A program made the position numbers and the translations under genes. 64,000 nt of DNA from Muscardinus avellanarius (Eukaryota > Chordata > Mammalia > Rodentia > Gliridae): positions 28,395,070-28,459,069 of the forward strand of contig OY726569.1 of assembly GCA_963383645.1 (NCBI GenBank), read 5' to 3'. The notes beneath the pieces are model-generated. The model was not told the origin of the DNA, did no database searches, and saw only the letters and a list, made by a program, of their open reading frames with translations. Shown here one piece after another: positions 35,898 to 47,610 of this stretch (within the stretch, counting starts at the first letter, position 1; each line of letters opens with the position of its first letter).

Positions 35898-36575
35898 GTT
35901 TCTGTGATCCGTGTCTTCGGCTAGGCGAGAAAACAAAACGGTAAAGGATTTCTCACAAGGCTGAAAGCAAGTTCCAAGAAAGCCCTCTGAAAAAAAATCT
36001 GTATCCCCTCTTTTGCCTAGAACTAAAACCAAAAATAAAGGAGGAGACAGGTTCTTAGGAATGAGTTTCCTGCCCTGAGTGAATGGAAGAGAAACCAGAC
36101 TTTGAACTGAACTTTGTGGCAGAGAAAAAACTATGGAATTCTGACTGTGGTGGTAAGGGGGCCTCTCTGAATAGCTTATTCCCTAGAAAAGCCCTCATGA
36201 GCCATGGTCCACTTACAAAGTGGTGATCGGCAGGAACTTCCTGGCTAACGATCACTCCCTCTCAACCCGTTAGAACCAACTGATTCAGTACTGCTCACGT
36301 GCCTCCCAACAGAAGTTCAAACCCAGATTCAAAGCAAAGTATCAGGAAAATCATTTTCTCCACTTACACATTCATCAGCTCTCTGATTATAATCTTTCAG
36401 TATTACTGACTTTCTGTTCCCTGATGCCTAAGGTCTTGATTGTTGACCATAGAAGATAAAAGTACTCTAGAGTTCAACATATTTTTCATTTGATACCAAG
36501 AGGCCAAACTCTCCAAAACTGCAAATACTAAGAGCCATATTCACAGGAGCCATTAATATTTAAAATCAGAATGAA

Positions 36576-36791
36576 GCCGGGCGTGGTGGCGCACGCTTGT
36601 AATCCCCGAGCTTGGGAGGCGGAGACAGGAGGATCGCGCAGGTTCAAAGCCAGCCATGCTGGCTTAAGAGACCCTGTTTCCAAAAATAAAATAGGTCTGG
36701 GAGTGTAGCCCGGAGGTAGAAGGGCTTCCAGGAACCCCAGTACCACCAAAAAAAATAAAAATTAAAAATTAAAAAAAATAAAATAAAAATA
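36576..36791 (+). mobile_element. B1/ID SINE, hairpin subfamily, forward, young
   Basis: Head 'gccgggcgtggtggcgcacg', hairpin aagccagc-cat-gctggctt (36647-36665), ID part as in the 35411 copy. Flanked by taaaatcagaatgaagc and a near copy at about 36792-36808. Confidence 0.94.
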
Positions 36792-37792
36792 ATAAAATCA
36801 GAAATGAAGCTTAGGATTGAACATATATTCAGATCAGCATTCTCAGGTTTTCTTTCCTGATTCCAGGTACCAGCAAGCCTCTTTCTTTAGCAGTTATTTG
36901 AAGATAGCATAGGAATCCAAGTCTCCATGGACACAAAATTTATCCCAATTCAGAAACTTCAATCGGCACAGTGTGAAAGAATCATTACTACCTTTCTCAA
37001 AGCTTTTGGTTTTAAGGAAAGAAAAAGATGCATACCCAGAGTAGCAGACAGATGATAGTTCAAGGCGAGGTATTAAAGAAGAGAAGGCCAGTAGGGGACC
37101 CAATTACTGGGACAACATTCCTCTTAGAATAAAACAAGAAGAAATGGCTTAAACTAGTTTTATGTCTATAAGTACTTTCTGAGAATGATAGCTGTTATCC
37201 TCTGATTAAAGACCCAGAAGAAACTGTACAGTAGTCTGACCCTTAGGAAATAAAAAGTATTCGCCTAACAGCAAAGATGTGCCACTTAACTTCAGCCCAT
37301 CCCTTTCAGTTCGTAAAATGGGGATACCGCCCTGAAGGGACTCCCACACCGCCATGCTCAGTGTTGAAACCCATCACGTGAACTTTCTCTGGTTCTTTAA
37401 TTGGTGTAATGCAAAGCATGAGTGCCTTACTCAATGTCCCACCAACGGCTGGTGCATTTATAATACTAACTGATGCAAAGAGATATGTATCCTGACCTCA
37501 CTTGTCCAAAGGATCGGCTGATGAACCATAAATAATTGAAATCCAGATGATCCAGAAATTTCTTTGTAGTTATTTCCCATCTCTGCTTCCAGCCCTTTGC
37601 AACTCTCAACTAGAAATCAAACTAACCGCTCTCCTTGGCCATTCTTTATGGAGATAATTGACAAACCCAGACCACTAACAGGATGCAGAGAGTTCTGGAT
37701 TGTAGTGTTTGATCCCCCCATCTCGGGATAACTGAGGTAAACACCAAAGTGACAAGTAATCGTCTCACAAAGTAAGTTGATTCTATTTGCAG

Positions 37793-38068
37793 GAAATCAG
37801 CCTCCTACCAAACCATCCGTTTTCATCATGAAAAATGGAACAAATGTCGCTTGCCTGGTGAAGGATTTCTATCCCAAGAATGTAAATATAAGTCTGAAAT
37901 CATCCAAGAAGATAGCAGAATTTGATCCTGCTATAGTCGTCTCTCCCAGTGGGAAGTACAGTGCGGTCAAGCTTGGTCAGTATGAAGATCCGAATTCAGT
38001 GACATGCTCAGTTCACCACAACAATGAAATCGTGAAGTCCACTGACTTTGAATTGAAAAGCCTTTCGG
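37793..38068 (+). CDS. TRDC: TRDC exon 1: Ig C domain
   Basis: Acceptor ttctatttgcag precedes it. The first two bases complete the codon begun by the J segment. The intradomain disulfide cysteines are residues 21 (NVACLVKDF) and 72 (SVTCSVHH). The FYPK turn and the [13 protein letters not shown] stretch are typical of TRDC. Potential N-glycosylation sites are NGT at residues 15-17 and NIS at 32-34. Donor gtaggt follows. Length 276 bases. Confidence 0.98.
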
Positions 38069-39246
38069 GTAGGTATCTGGCCCTGAGGGACTGGAGATTG
38101 TGGGGAAGGAAAGTCTGGGGGAAAGAGAAGTTTCAGATGTGAACTCTGGGCATATTGTCCTCAATTTAGCAGTATGCTGGGAAAAATAAAAGACCCAGGG
38201 CACTTGTCATTGGTGGGGAAGGAAAAAGTTCTGCATCCCTGGCTGGAATCTTAAATAAAGCCCATCTCATTTCAGCCTCATCTTTCGTCTTTCCCTACCA
38301 CTGTCTCTTTCATACAAAGTGTCCTACCACTAGATTCTGTCATTGAAGGCTCATACGCTGTCTGGTCCAAAACTAAATGGGACAGCTAAGTCTGTCATGG
38401 GGTTAAGGATACTGGATCTATCTGAATGTTAGAGCATGCCTGGATGTTGGCCTCATGTGCCTACAAAGCCTGGAACAAGAAGATATTGTCTATGTCAACA
38501 GCTGTTTGACCTTAACTAAGTGGCACCCTCTGGCCCTCAGTGTGCTTACCTTAAGCCTCCACCAGTATTAAAACCTGAAATCCTTCCAGCCTCTTGGTTG
38601 TCAATGTGACCTCATCACTGCTCTCTGTTCCAGATAACCTAAATCCAGTGGAACCTGAAAACATGACCCAAATTTTAGAGAGCTGCCATGAACCAAAAGG
38701 TGAGTTCAAGTCAAAGGACCAACTTCAGAAATGAGGGTTAGAGCAAACTCTGTGAATGTCAAATGGGACCAAAATGGATCAGATTTCAAAAAAAAAATTT
38801 TTTTTTTAACTCTCAGCCTGGCACAGTGGTACATGCCTATAATCTCAGTACTTGGGAGGCTGAGACTCGAAGATCCCAAATTCAAGGTCATCTTGGGTAA
38901 CTTAGCAAGATCTTGTCTCAAAATGAAAAAAGGAAAAAGAGCTGAGGGTATAACTCGGTGGTAGAGCATCTCTGAGTTAATTCCTTAGTACTATCCACAC
39001 CCCCAAAAAAGAAAACCTTTAAAGAAGAGAAATCCAGTTTGGGTCAGGCTGGTGTCAGTGTTCTAAGCCCAAAGGATAGAAGGGAATTTGGTTTCTCCCT
39101 AAGCTGCCATCTTTACTGTTGTTCAACCACAGTTCATGCAGAGAAGGTGAACATGATGTCTCTCACGGTGCTGGGGCTGCGGATGCTGTTTGTCAAGAGT
39201 GTGGCCATCAATTTTCTCTTGACTGCCAAGTTATTTTTCTTTTAAG
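37793..39246 (+). CDS. TRDC: T-cell receptor delta constant region (coding exons 1-3)
   Basis: Encodes the constant part of the delta chain, which pairs with the gamma chain and carries the CD3 complex in gamma-delta T cells. Coding exons are 37793-38068, 38634-38699 and 39133-39246, about 152 residues together, as in human. Order: C-type Ig domain with paired cysteines, a short connecting peptide with one cysteine, a membrane segment with the charged Arg and Lys needed for CD3 contact, and a very short tail. All three introns begin GT and end AG and sit in phase 1, so the exons join cleanly. A non-coding exon 4 follows. There are no stops or shifts; it looks functional. Confidence 0.98.
38634..38699 (+). 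CDS. TRDC: TRDC exon 2: connecting peptide
   Basis: 22 codons between acceptor ctgttccag and donor gtgagt. Encodes [20 protein letters not shown] and ends in PK. The single cysteine (SCHE) should form the disulfide to the gamma chain, as in human (SCHK). An NMT sequon adds a possible glycan. This is the fastest-changing part of TRDC compared with human. Confidence 0.95.
38815..39010 (+). mobile_element. Dimeric B1/ID SINE, forward, in TRDC intron 2
   Basis: 'cctggcacagtggtacatgc', 'gggaggctgagactcgaaga', ID part 'gagggtataactcggtggta'. Sits between exons 2 and 3 without touching splice sites. Confidence 0.92.
39133..39246 (+). CDS. TRDC: TRDC exon 3: membrane segment and stop
   Basis: Acceptor accacag. 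Begins [20 protein letters not shown]. The hydrophobic segment contains Arg (GLRML) and Lys (FVKSV), the charged residues that bind CD3 chains. It ends KLFFF, one residue different from human KLFFL, with the stop taa at 39243-39245. Donor gtaaga leads to the non-coding exon 4. Confidence 0.97.
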
Positions 39247-40059
39247 GTAAGAACTGGCTGCTTCTTATTCCCACCTCCACCCAAAATATGCTGTACATGG
39301 GGGAAAGAGGTTTGTAAATGGGACAAAAACAAGCATCAGGAAGCAAAAAAGCACAGAGAGACATGTTTAGAATAATTCAGGTAGGCTAGCTCACACACTT
39401 GGCAAAGCGTCTCTTCTCCTATTATCCTTTTATTTAAAACAGACTCAAAACCCATTATGTACTAAAAGGTACTCTTTTCCTAATATGCCAGCCAATAACT
39501 ACCACTTCTACTGCAGGGAGAAAATCAGAACAAAATAAGGAAAATTAATCTTTTTTAACTGCTATTTTGTTTATTTGACCAAGAGGCTGTGGGTTATTTG
39601 CAAGGCCATATATGAGGCTTCGCCTGAAGAAAATTCAGGGGGAACAAAATATGGAAAAAAACTAGATAAATAGAATACCAGCCCCACTCCTTAAACACAG
39701 AGCCCTGATGTGTGCACCGCCTATCTTGGAGATGGACCTCCACCCCCATTGGTAGTGGACAGCCCACTGTTAGCTACACAGGATACATGAAGAGTTACGG
39801 TTGAGATGTTAATTACTTGCCTGTCACTTGCATCTCATTTTCAGGCAGTTTTGTACATGGAACTCAAACCAGGCACTAGCTTTACCCATGAAGTTCCTCC
39901 TCCTTACTCCTTTCCCCAAATCCCAAATACTCATCAGTCCTAGCTCCTGTTCTAAGAACAACCCTAGACTTAGCATATGGGACAGATCTGGTCCGTCATT
40001 CTCAAATGGGTGTCCAGCCCCACCTGCTACGTCTCTGACAGTTCCAGGGACACAGGCAG

Positions 40060-40260
40060 CATGGCTATATCAAGAGTGCTTGGGAGGCTGGGACTGGAGG
40101 ATCGCAGGCTCACGGCCAGCCTCAGCCACCCAGTGAGGCCCTCCACACCTTAGTGAGGCCTTGATTCAAAACAGAAAATAGGGCTGGAGGTGTAGCTCTG
40201 AGGTAGAAGTCCCCTGGGTTCAACTCCCATCATACATACATACGTACATACATACATAAT
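40060..40260 (+). mobile_element. B1/ID SINE, forward, 5' truncated
   Basis: Starts within the B1 part ('gcttgggaggctgggactgg'), with ID part 'ggctggaggtgtagctctga' and a (CATA)n-rich tail. Confidence 0.88.
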
Positions 40261-40399
40261 ACATACTACATACATATTGCCATCCTATGAGTCAGAACCA
40301 GACTAACACTGATTTCCTAGCCAGGTTGCCGCCTCTCTCTGGGCCTGGGTTTAAGAACAACCATATGAGAACACAGGGGTTATCAGGAGTTGTGCCTAC

Positions 40400-40512
40400 C
40401 CTGATAGACTGCACTGACTAGACTGCTGCCATGTGTAGAAGGGACACGAGCCAAGATCGTTAGTGATGTCTACAACGGTGCGGCAGAGCGAATACCAGCC
40501 ATTCCCCTTACA
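40400..40512 (+). repeat. 113-bp duplicated block, copy 1
   Basis: Identical to 41747-41859 except for one base (c at 40476, t at 41823). Ends 50 bases before TRDC exon 4. Confidence 0.97.
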
Positions 40513-40562
40513 GCTCTCCCAAACTCACAGTCTGAGCTCCCATAACTCTTCTTCATTTGCAG

Positions 40563-41545
40563 GCTGACCAGCATGAGGAGGCTACGATTCCTGAAAGAAA
40601 CCAATTGCTTACAAAGATACTGTCTCCTAGGCTTCTGACTTCTCCGTGATTCAAGTTGACCTGTTACGGCCTTATTTAAATGTCTGCTAATCAAACCAGT
40701 TTCCCTTTGAAGGCAACACACTCCGCTCATCTTCCAGCCTTGTAGAAAAAAACAAAGATTCCTAGTCCTAATGATTCGTAGTCCTAACTACTTTATATGC
40801 TGCTTTATAAAGAGATAGAATGATATAAAAATATAGGACCTATTTTACTTTTTTAACGGATATACTTCAAAAATTATATTTCATTTCTTTTTACTTTGCC
40901 TCCACAAGTAAAAAATAGGAACCAACTGGTCCCCAGCTCCATTCCCCATGAGGAAAATAGACCCTGAAGAGAGGAAAAGCAGGAATCCCTTTATCTAAAC
41001 ATGGAAAACTAGTCAGGAGTGGTGGCCCACCCTTGTAATCCCAGCATTTGGGAGGCTGAGACGGGAGGATCACAGGTTCACGGCCAGCCTCAGCTACTTA
41101 GTGAGGCCCTCTGCAACTTAGTGAGACCTTGTTTCAAAATAAAAAATAAAACAGGGCTGGGTGTAGCTCAGAGGTAGAATGACCCTGGGTTCAATCCTCA
41201 GTACCACAAAAAAGAAGAAGAAGAAGAAGAAGAAGAAGAAGAAGAAGAAGAAGAAGAAGAAGAAGAAGAAGAAGAAGAAGAGAAATTAAATGAAAAGAAA
41301 AGAAAACCTAAACATGGAAGACTGTTCAACACAGCACTAGCTTTACTAGATTTATCCCAGGCGGGCTGGCATCTCGTCTTCCTCTTCTGTGTCCCCCCCC
41401 CCCCCATTCACTCCAGCAGCCACAGTAGAGATTTCGCATGGCAGTGCAGGGAGGTAGGACAATTTCAGCACTTTCTGCTTTTTTACAAACAAAATAAGAA
41501 AATTACATTTGATTTTCCTAATGTTCTCCAAGAAGCAATAAAATT
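40563..41545 (+). other. TRDC: TRDC exon 4 (3' UTR), end uncertain
   Basis: Acceptor cttcatttgcag ends at 40562. The following 'gctgaccagcatgaggaggc' matches my memory of the human non-coding exon 4 start. The end is not certain: an AATAAA at 41537-41542 is one candidate. If used, the UTR would contain a SINE with a (GAA)n tail at 41012-41300. An earlier, weaker signal is possible. Confidence 0.65.
41012..41300 (+). mobile_element. Dimeric B1/ID SINE, forward, with (GAA)n tail
   Basis: Full head and ID part, then about 23 GAA units (41212-41281). The flanking duplication ctaaacatgga is at about 40997-41007 and 41307-41318. Confidence 0.93.
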
Positions 41546-41548
41546 CCT

Positions 41549-41738
41549 TTTTTTTTTTTTCCAGTACTGGGGATGGAACCCAGGGGCATTCTACCTCCGA
41601 ACATCATCCCCAACCCTGTTTTTTATTCTTTATCTTGAAACAGGGTCTCACTGAGTTGTTTAGGGCCTCACAAAGTAGTAGCTGAGGCTGTCCTCGAACC
41701 ACAATCCTCCTGTCTCAGCCTTCCAAATGCTGGGAGCA
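41549..41738 (-). mobile_element. Dimeric B1/ID SINE, reverse, cut short
   Basis: 'cagtactggggatggaaccc' to 'ccttccaaatgctgggag', then the reversed B1 head is missing and the sequence jumps to the 113-bp duplicated block. Confidence 0.9.
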
Positions 41739-41746
41739 GTGAGATT

Positions 41747-41859
41747 CCTGATAGACTGCACTGACTAGACTGCTGCCATGTGTAGAAGGGACACGAGCCA
41801 AGATCGTTAGTGATGTCTACAATGGTGCGGCAGAGCGAATACCAGCCATTCCCCTTACA
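41747..41859 (+). repeat. 113-bp duplicated block, copy 2
   Basis: Second copy of 40400-40512, 1,347 bp downstream in the same orientation. It begins where the SINE at 41549-41738 breaks off. Confidence 0.97.
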
Positions 41860-42130
41860 TTCGCACATACCCCACTCTGTCAGCAAAGATCAGAGTAAGA
41901 TCAGAGTAAAGTATGGAGGAAAGGCATTTCTCTCTGCTAAATGGTTTAACATACATGGACTGGATCACTCTAAGTCCCAGGCACTGTACTGATAAGGTAT
42001 AGGCCCTGCAAGTGTTTTTGGAGGAAGAGATAGGAGTGAGACATCTTTCCACATAAAAACAATATAGTTATTGTCTTTTGACTACCAATTTTTGCATGAG
42101 GAGTTTGAGATCATTGGACACTGATTTATT

Positions 42131-42240
42131 GCCTGGGCCTTTTTTTAAAAAAAATACTTTTATTGGGACAACGTAATTATGCATCAGTGAAGTTGAAAGT
42201 GATACAAACATACATGCATCTATCACTTGGCGTATTTTGC
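42131..42240 (-). mobile_element. Short LINE-like 3' copy with target-site duplication
   Basis: T-rich start, with text that is the reverse complement of the copy at 17005-17125. Flanked by tgcctgggccttt and tgcccgggccttt, a 13-bp duplication with one change. Confidence 0.65.
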
Positions 42241-43363
42241 CCGGGCCTTTGATACTGATGGTGTTTTGCCTCCTTCTCAACCCCCGTCTTTGTTGCATTT
42301 ATTAAACTGCATTGCGTACACCTTGCCTCTGGCTTCACTTACTGCAGATCACCGCTGGGAGGAAGTCAGCTCTGTGAACTCGCTAGTAGTCAGCCCTGCT
42401 TATAGGTCACACCGCAGCTTCCTGAGCCCCCAGCCTGAGGCTCCTGGGTGGGGGGTGCAGCCCTGAGTTTCCTGCTGCTGTGGCTGTTGCTGTTAGAACA
42501 ATAGCGACGGCAGCGCCTCCGCCCTCCGCGCTGTGCTGGGCCCGGCCACCCGGCCTCACAAGGCCACAGCTTCCCCAGCTGCACCTGCTCAGGCAGCAGA
42601 GCCCTAGCAACACAGTGCTGTGTTTCCTCAGTGTGTCCAGCAGGGTTTACACGTGAAAGAGCAAGTGCAACAACCTCCCGGCCCCCAGTTGCAAACTCCC
42701 ACGTAAGCTCGAAAGAAAGGAGGCGGGAACAGGATGAGTCCATGGATCTGAGGTAATATAGATGGACAAGCCAGGTCCACCCAGGGAAAAACAAAAGATA
42801 ACACACAACTTCACCTTGCAATGTAAAGAATGCCTATTTCCAGAACTCACTCCTGTCACTTGTGTAACTTTCGAATATTTCTCCGAAGTTGCTAGGAGTA
42901 AAAAGGTCATCTCCACATGTTTTGGATAGAAAAAAATTCATCCCCCTGAAGAAGTATGTACCTTGTTCAAAGTCATTCAGGGAGGCAAGGATATCCCCGA
43001 GGAAGACCAACATCTTGAGGCTCAGAGCTCTTGCTACAAGAGCCCACTGTATCCCCCAAATCAGGGCAAGTTGTCAGCCTGAATATCAGCTGGCCTGAAC
43101 TTCAGGACTGTCCCATGGTCAGCAATAAATGAGCCAGCCTCTGGTCTATGTGCCAGCCAGGAAGGGGGGACACTATAGCACATCACAGGACCATGGGCTC
43201 TACCAAAAGGAGCCTCAAGAAAATATTTAAGGCAGAAGCCAGGGAGCATTGGCTGCCTACAGATCTGGGGCCACTATTTGTGGACCATGCTATGCTATGG
43301 TTGCCTGACATGCTCAGTAGACAGCAGAACAGAAGTCCCAGGAGCCCAAGGTCTGTAACTGGT

Positions 43364-43367
<4 letters not shown>
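42241..43367. other. Spacer with a GC-rich block at 42400-42630
   Basis: The 230-bp GC-rich part contains CpG-bearing text such as 'gcgacggcagcgcctccgcc', unlike its A/T-rich flanks. Open frames there are compositional. No promoter or gene is supported. Confidence 0.4.

Positions 43368-43416
<49 letters not shown>
43368..43416. repeat. (CT)n microsatellite
   Basis: About 24 CT units; the long open frames across both strands here are repeat artefacts. Confidence 0.97.
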
Positions 43417-43419
<3 letters not shown>

Positions 43420-45249
43420 TGCCCTCTGTTTCTTAAGTGTAAATTGCCACCCAGGTTGCCTATTGGTAAAGCCCCCTGGGGTGCAGCTGCAGGAGACAGC
43501 CCTAGAAGTACAGCACTGCACCCTTGCTCCCTCTGCTGGTACGGACCATAAGACTTTGGGAATGTCCCCTACTCCTCTGGGCTTCCGTGTATTTCCTGTA
43601 ACATGATGTCTAAAGCCTCTTCCATTTTGAACATTATGTCTAATAATAACTCTAATAGTTCTTTTAAGGCAGAAGAAGTCGATAAAATAGTCGGGGGAGG
43701 AGGGACTGAGTCCCAAAGACTAAGGGTATATCTATTTCAACATCCATAGTTGATTTTCCCTGAAGGAAATTATCTCCTCTGGGGATACTCCTCCCCCCAG
43801 CTCAAATTCAGGGCTTGGAAACTGGGAATCATGGACAACTGAATGGGTGTGCTCTGATGTCCTTCAGTGAAAGAAAAATGTTCTCCAGATAAAGTAAGTA
43901 AAATGGAGGTGTCAGAGAACATCTGGGGGTGGGGGATAAGGTGACTAGAAAAAAGAAATGTGAAACATAGGTAAATTGGGGACATTTTTTAAAATTGAAC
44001 AACGTTGTGTCCAATTTGATTCTTAAAATGAAAACAGATCAATTCACAGTCATGAACAAGTGATTAAAATGAAGACACTGCAGATGCTATTTCTGTAGAT
44101 TAGGTTGACCCTCCGCCTGCACTGTCCTGATACCCCCGCAGCAAACAGGACACACACCTGGGGACACAAAGACAACTGTCCCTCAACCCTGCAGCTCTCC
44201 CTTGCCAACCACAAATCTCTCCAATGGCACATGCCCAGTGGGTCCAAATGGGAGGTGCTCTGCCCTTGGAGTCAGGGTGCCCCTCCCTTGATGTGACCAA
44301 GCCTTTTGATAGCAATCTCTTTAGGACACCTCCAAAGGCCAGGCTGGGGTGCAAAATGACCAAGAGGAGGGTGTTAGGTCTCAGGGGCAGCCTGCCTGAG
44401 AGTAGCTCTGCTGAGTTGGTCCTCCAGGATATTTGTGTGCAGACTTCCCGGGACCTGGATCCATGTGAGGGTACGGGGTGCAGTAGTGAGTGGCACTGCC
44501 TTCCTTCCTCACAGGGGAGATCACTAAGTGGAAGGTTTTTGACTCTGATCAGATCGTGCCTCCCAGAAATAGAACTTCTTGTTGCTCTGTTGTTATCCCC
44601 GTAAGGATAAGCTGAAGGGACTCACCTAGCCTTTTCTGGTACCCGTGTAAACCTGGTTTGAGACACTAACACTGCTGTAAGAGCAGAACAATGTTAACTG
44701 ACCAGCACTCGCCACTGTGCTGGAGAACTCTGGATCACCGGTTACACAGCGTGCCCTTGTCTGTGAGGAGGAGAAATGAGAAGATGGTGACTCCCCCTTG
44801 GTGAGTCCAGCACGGCCCAGCTCAGAGGAACCCAGCAGGGAGAGATGAGACGAGACGAGACGAGACGAGATGAGAGAAGGACACAGCAATGAAAGTCGAA
44901 GGCAGAGAAAGACTGAACAGCCAAGTGTGCGAAAGCACTAGGCCCTCAGAGAAGGGAAGTGGGTGTGGAGCGAGAGGAATGCCAGCCAACGGAGGTGCTC
45001 AGAAAGCAAAGGCTAGGACCCGCAAGGAGAATCACCTTTTCCTAACAGGGCAGAGAGTACAGAATAAGCAAGGTTCCTGAGGCCTCAGAGACCACCCCAG
45101 GGCTTCACAGGAAGGAGGAGAGAGTCTCGGGGCTGAATGAGCCGAGGCTCAGAGGCCTCCACACAGGAACCCCTGCCTGTGGTGGTGCTGGCCTTCATGA
45201 ACTAACCCTTTTGACAATGGAAATTTGTTAAAGAAAGAAAGAAAAGAGA
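43417..45249. other. TRDC-TRAJ spacer, no gene supported
   Basis: I looked for the inverted TRDV3 of human on the minus strand and found no leader, WYR or YYC motif or 23-RSS. A weak V-like patch on the plus strand near 44630 is listed as rejected. A short (GAGAC)n run is at about 44848-44870. Confidence 0.45.
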
Positions 45250-45425
45250 AGCTGGGTGTGGTGGGGCATGCCTGTAATCTCTGTACTTGGAAGGCTGAGG
45301 CAGGAGATTCCCAAGTTCGAGACCAGCAATTTAGCAAGAGCCTGTTTCAAAACAAAAGCCTGGGGTGAAGCTAGGAGGCAGAGCCCTCCTGGGCTCAGTC
45401 CTGAAGAAAGAAGAAAGGAGGGAGG
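45250..45425 (+). mobile_element. B1/ID SINE, forward
   Basis: 'gctgggtgtggtggggcatg', 'ggctgaggcaggagattccc', shortened ID part and a GGAA-rich end. Confidence 0.9.
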
Positions 45426-46149
45426 GAGAGAAACTGCAAGCCCAGTGAGCACGCGCTTGGGTACCCAACTGCCAAAAACGTTACTCACTCCCCACTCTCC
45501 ATTTCTGTGCCCTCCGGTCACAGACTAGTGAGTGCATCAGTTCACAATCACACTTTGAGCAGCACATCTGTGTGCACTTTGTAGAGCTCAATAAATTGTA
45601 CAAATAAATGAGTACCTCTGTAATACTCAATAACTGGGATTGATGAATAAAGTCCCTTACTTCTTTATGTAAAGAGGATGGGAAAGGGATTGGACCAGAG
45701 GACGTCTAAAATCTGCCTTGGCCGTGGAGAGCTTTGATTCCAGATGCTCGAGAGTGCCCTGATCCTGAGAGCACTTGCGGCACCCAAGCATGACTGCCTC
45801 TCTCCCATCAGGGAGCACACACTAGCTCCAGTAGAAAATTCTCCCCCATGCAGACATTCCTGCTGGGTGAACTGCCATGAATGGGTCACAAGCTTGCTGA
45901 GACGCCAAGTGTGCGTGGGGTGACGCCAGCCCCTTACCAGCCCCTCCCAGACACATGTCATATACATGTGATGTTCCATGTAAGCCAAGATGCAACATAC
46001 AGGAAGCATTGCTCTAGAAAAAAGAATACTAACTCACCCCAAACCGAGGCGTCTTCCTAGGAGTACAGTGCCTGTGTCTTCCTTTCCCTACAGCAAGTTC
46101 ATCGGTAGACCCATCAGTCCTACCATAAACATGTATCGCTAGTCTGTCT

Positions 46150-46608
46150 TACTTCTCACTGCCACCACCTCCAGCAGACATCAGCATCTCTTAAAGGACC
46201 CCTGCAGCAACACCCTAACTGGTCCTCTTACTTCTACTCTTGTCCCTGGACAATTTGTTCTGCAGGCCTCCTTCTATCAAATGTAAAACACGTGATGCCT
46301 GCTGGACTTCTTTTCCTGGGCCTCTGCTGCCCTGGGAGGATCTGCCCAGCCCCTCTCCAGCCTGGACCACAGCTGCTCCTGGCTCACTCATGGTGGCCTT
46401 CCTTCTGGTCCTCTATCTGTCTCACTTTCCTAACTACCAAGAACTCCAGTCTCAATTTTTCACAAATATCAGCTCAAAGAGGCTTCCCTAGTGACTCCAA
46501 AAAAATTAGTTCCCCACCCCACCCATAATCTCCACCCTCCATTACATCTCTGATCATAGTTTCCTCACATTACTATCCGAAATCATCATATTTTTGTATA
46601 CTTATTAC

Positions 46609-46654
<46 letters not shown>

Positions 46655-46770
46655 CACAACATAATCTCCAGAAGGATAAGGACCGTGTTTATCTTTTCCC
46701 TGTTATACTCAGCCCCAGGCTTGTGCTATCCACGTGCTAGACAACCAAGAAATATTTATGTAATAAAGAA
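46150..46770 (+). repeat. L2 LINE 3' region with (CA)n insert
   Basis: 'ttcctaactaccaagaactc', 'aagaggcttccctagtgact', 'ctccagaaggataaggaccg' and 'caagaaatatttatgtaata' follow the L2 3' order. A (CA)n run (46612-46653) interrupts it. Confidence 0.7.
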
Positions 46771-47429
46771 CTGCAACTTTCTCAGCTTAAAAACTTACCC
46801 CTGGTACAGATAAGATTGCCAGGTTTCACAAACAGAAATATAGAACACCCACTTATATGTGCACTTCAAATGAACAACGGCAAAAATTTTAGTAATGTCT
46901 GGAATATCCATATTTGGATCATAGGTCTCCTGAAAAACTTTCCATTATTATTTGAAATTTAAATTTCACTGGGCATCCTGTATTTTATCTGGCAACCAAA
47001 ATAAACACTAAGTGAGCCGAAATTTCCACCATGAGCATCTGCAGGACTCCTTGGTGTAGAAAAAGAAGGTTCAGAGCACAGAGGCTGCCCCACCTGAGCA
47101 GAGACTGTTTTGGGCAGGGTCCTTCCACAGAACCCAGCCCCTGCTGAGAAGTCCATTGCAGAGCTTCTGGGTCCCCCACACCCCTGGACTGACTCAGTTC
47201 CCACCCACAGACTTGATATTTATGCAGATCCAGGGCTCCCTTCCAGATATGGCCAGGAACAGTTTTCAGGCTCCCAAAGTCAGTTACATATGACCATACC
47301 CAAGAACAGACCTGTGGGCTTCATGGACTCTCACATACAGAGGGGCATCCCATCTCTAACCAAAAAGGTATAGACGTTGAGTCCTGCTTTAGGGCATGAC
47401 CGGGTGCCAGCCTGCCTGGTTATATCACC

Positions 47430-47610
47430 CTCAGTATCTCCTTGCTCTGTGACCTCAGCCGTGGCCTGAGCCCTGAACAGTGGAGACAGTAACAATAGCT
47501 TTTAGATAGGACCACAGAAGAATAAAGTGAAATAACACACACAGTACAACCAGCAAATAAATGACTTATAAATGTTAGGTATGGCTGTTGCTATTGTCAT
47601 TTTTATTAAA
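47430..47610 (-). repeat. MIR SINE, reverse
   Basis: 'ttgctctgtgacctcagccg' to 'aataaatgacttataaatgt' is a reversed, diverged MIR pattern. Confidence 0.6.

Larger units (their letters stand above)
39247..40562. other. TRDC intron 3
   Basis: Contains a truncated SINE (about 40060-40235) with a CATA-rich tail, and copy 1 of a 113-bp duplicated block (40400-40512) just before the exon 4 acceptor. Confidence 0.75.

Noticed and set aside
41198..41407. Serine-rich minus-strand frame
   Set aside because: Translation of the (GAA)n tail of a SINE.
42390..42821. 143-codon minus-strand open frame
   Set aside because: It overlaps the GC-rich block, where stops are rare by composition; no motif seen.
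43148..43716. 152- and 177-codon frames on opposite strands
   Set aside because: Both cross the (CT)n run and have no recognisable domain.
44534..44560. Nonamer-like ggtttttga upstream of text ending in cccc-gtaagg
   Set aside because: At 12 bases the heptamer would be cgtgcct, and no FGXG follows, so it is not a J segment.
44520..44735. V-like patch on the plus strand: SLFWYP near 44630 and a 'ctcgccactgtgctgg' end near 44710
   Set aside because: There is an in-frame stop before FWY, only about 75 bases between FWY and the supposed end (a V needs about 180), no leader and no usable 23-RSS. Probably chance.
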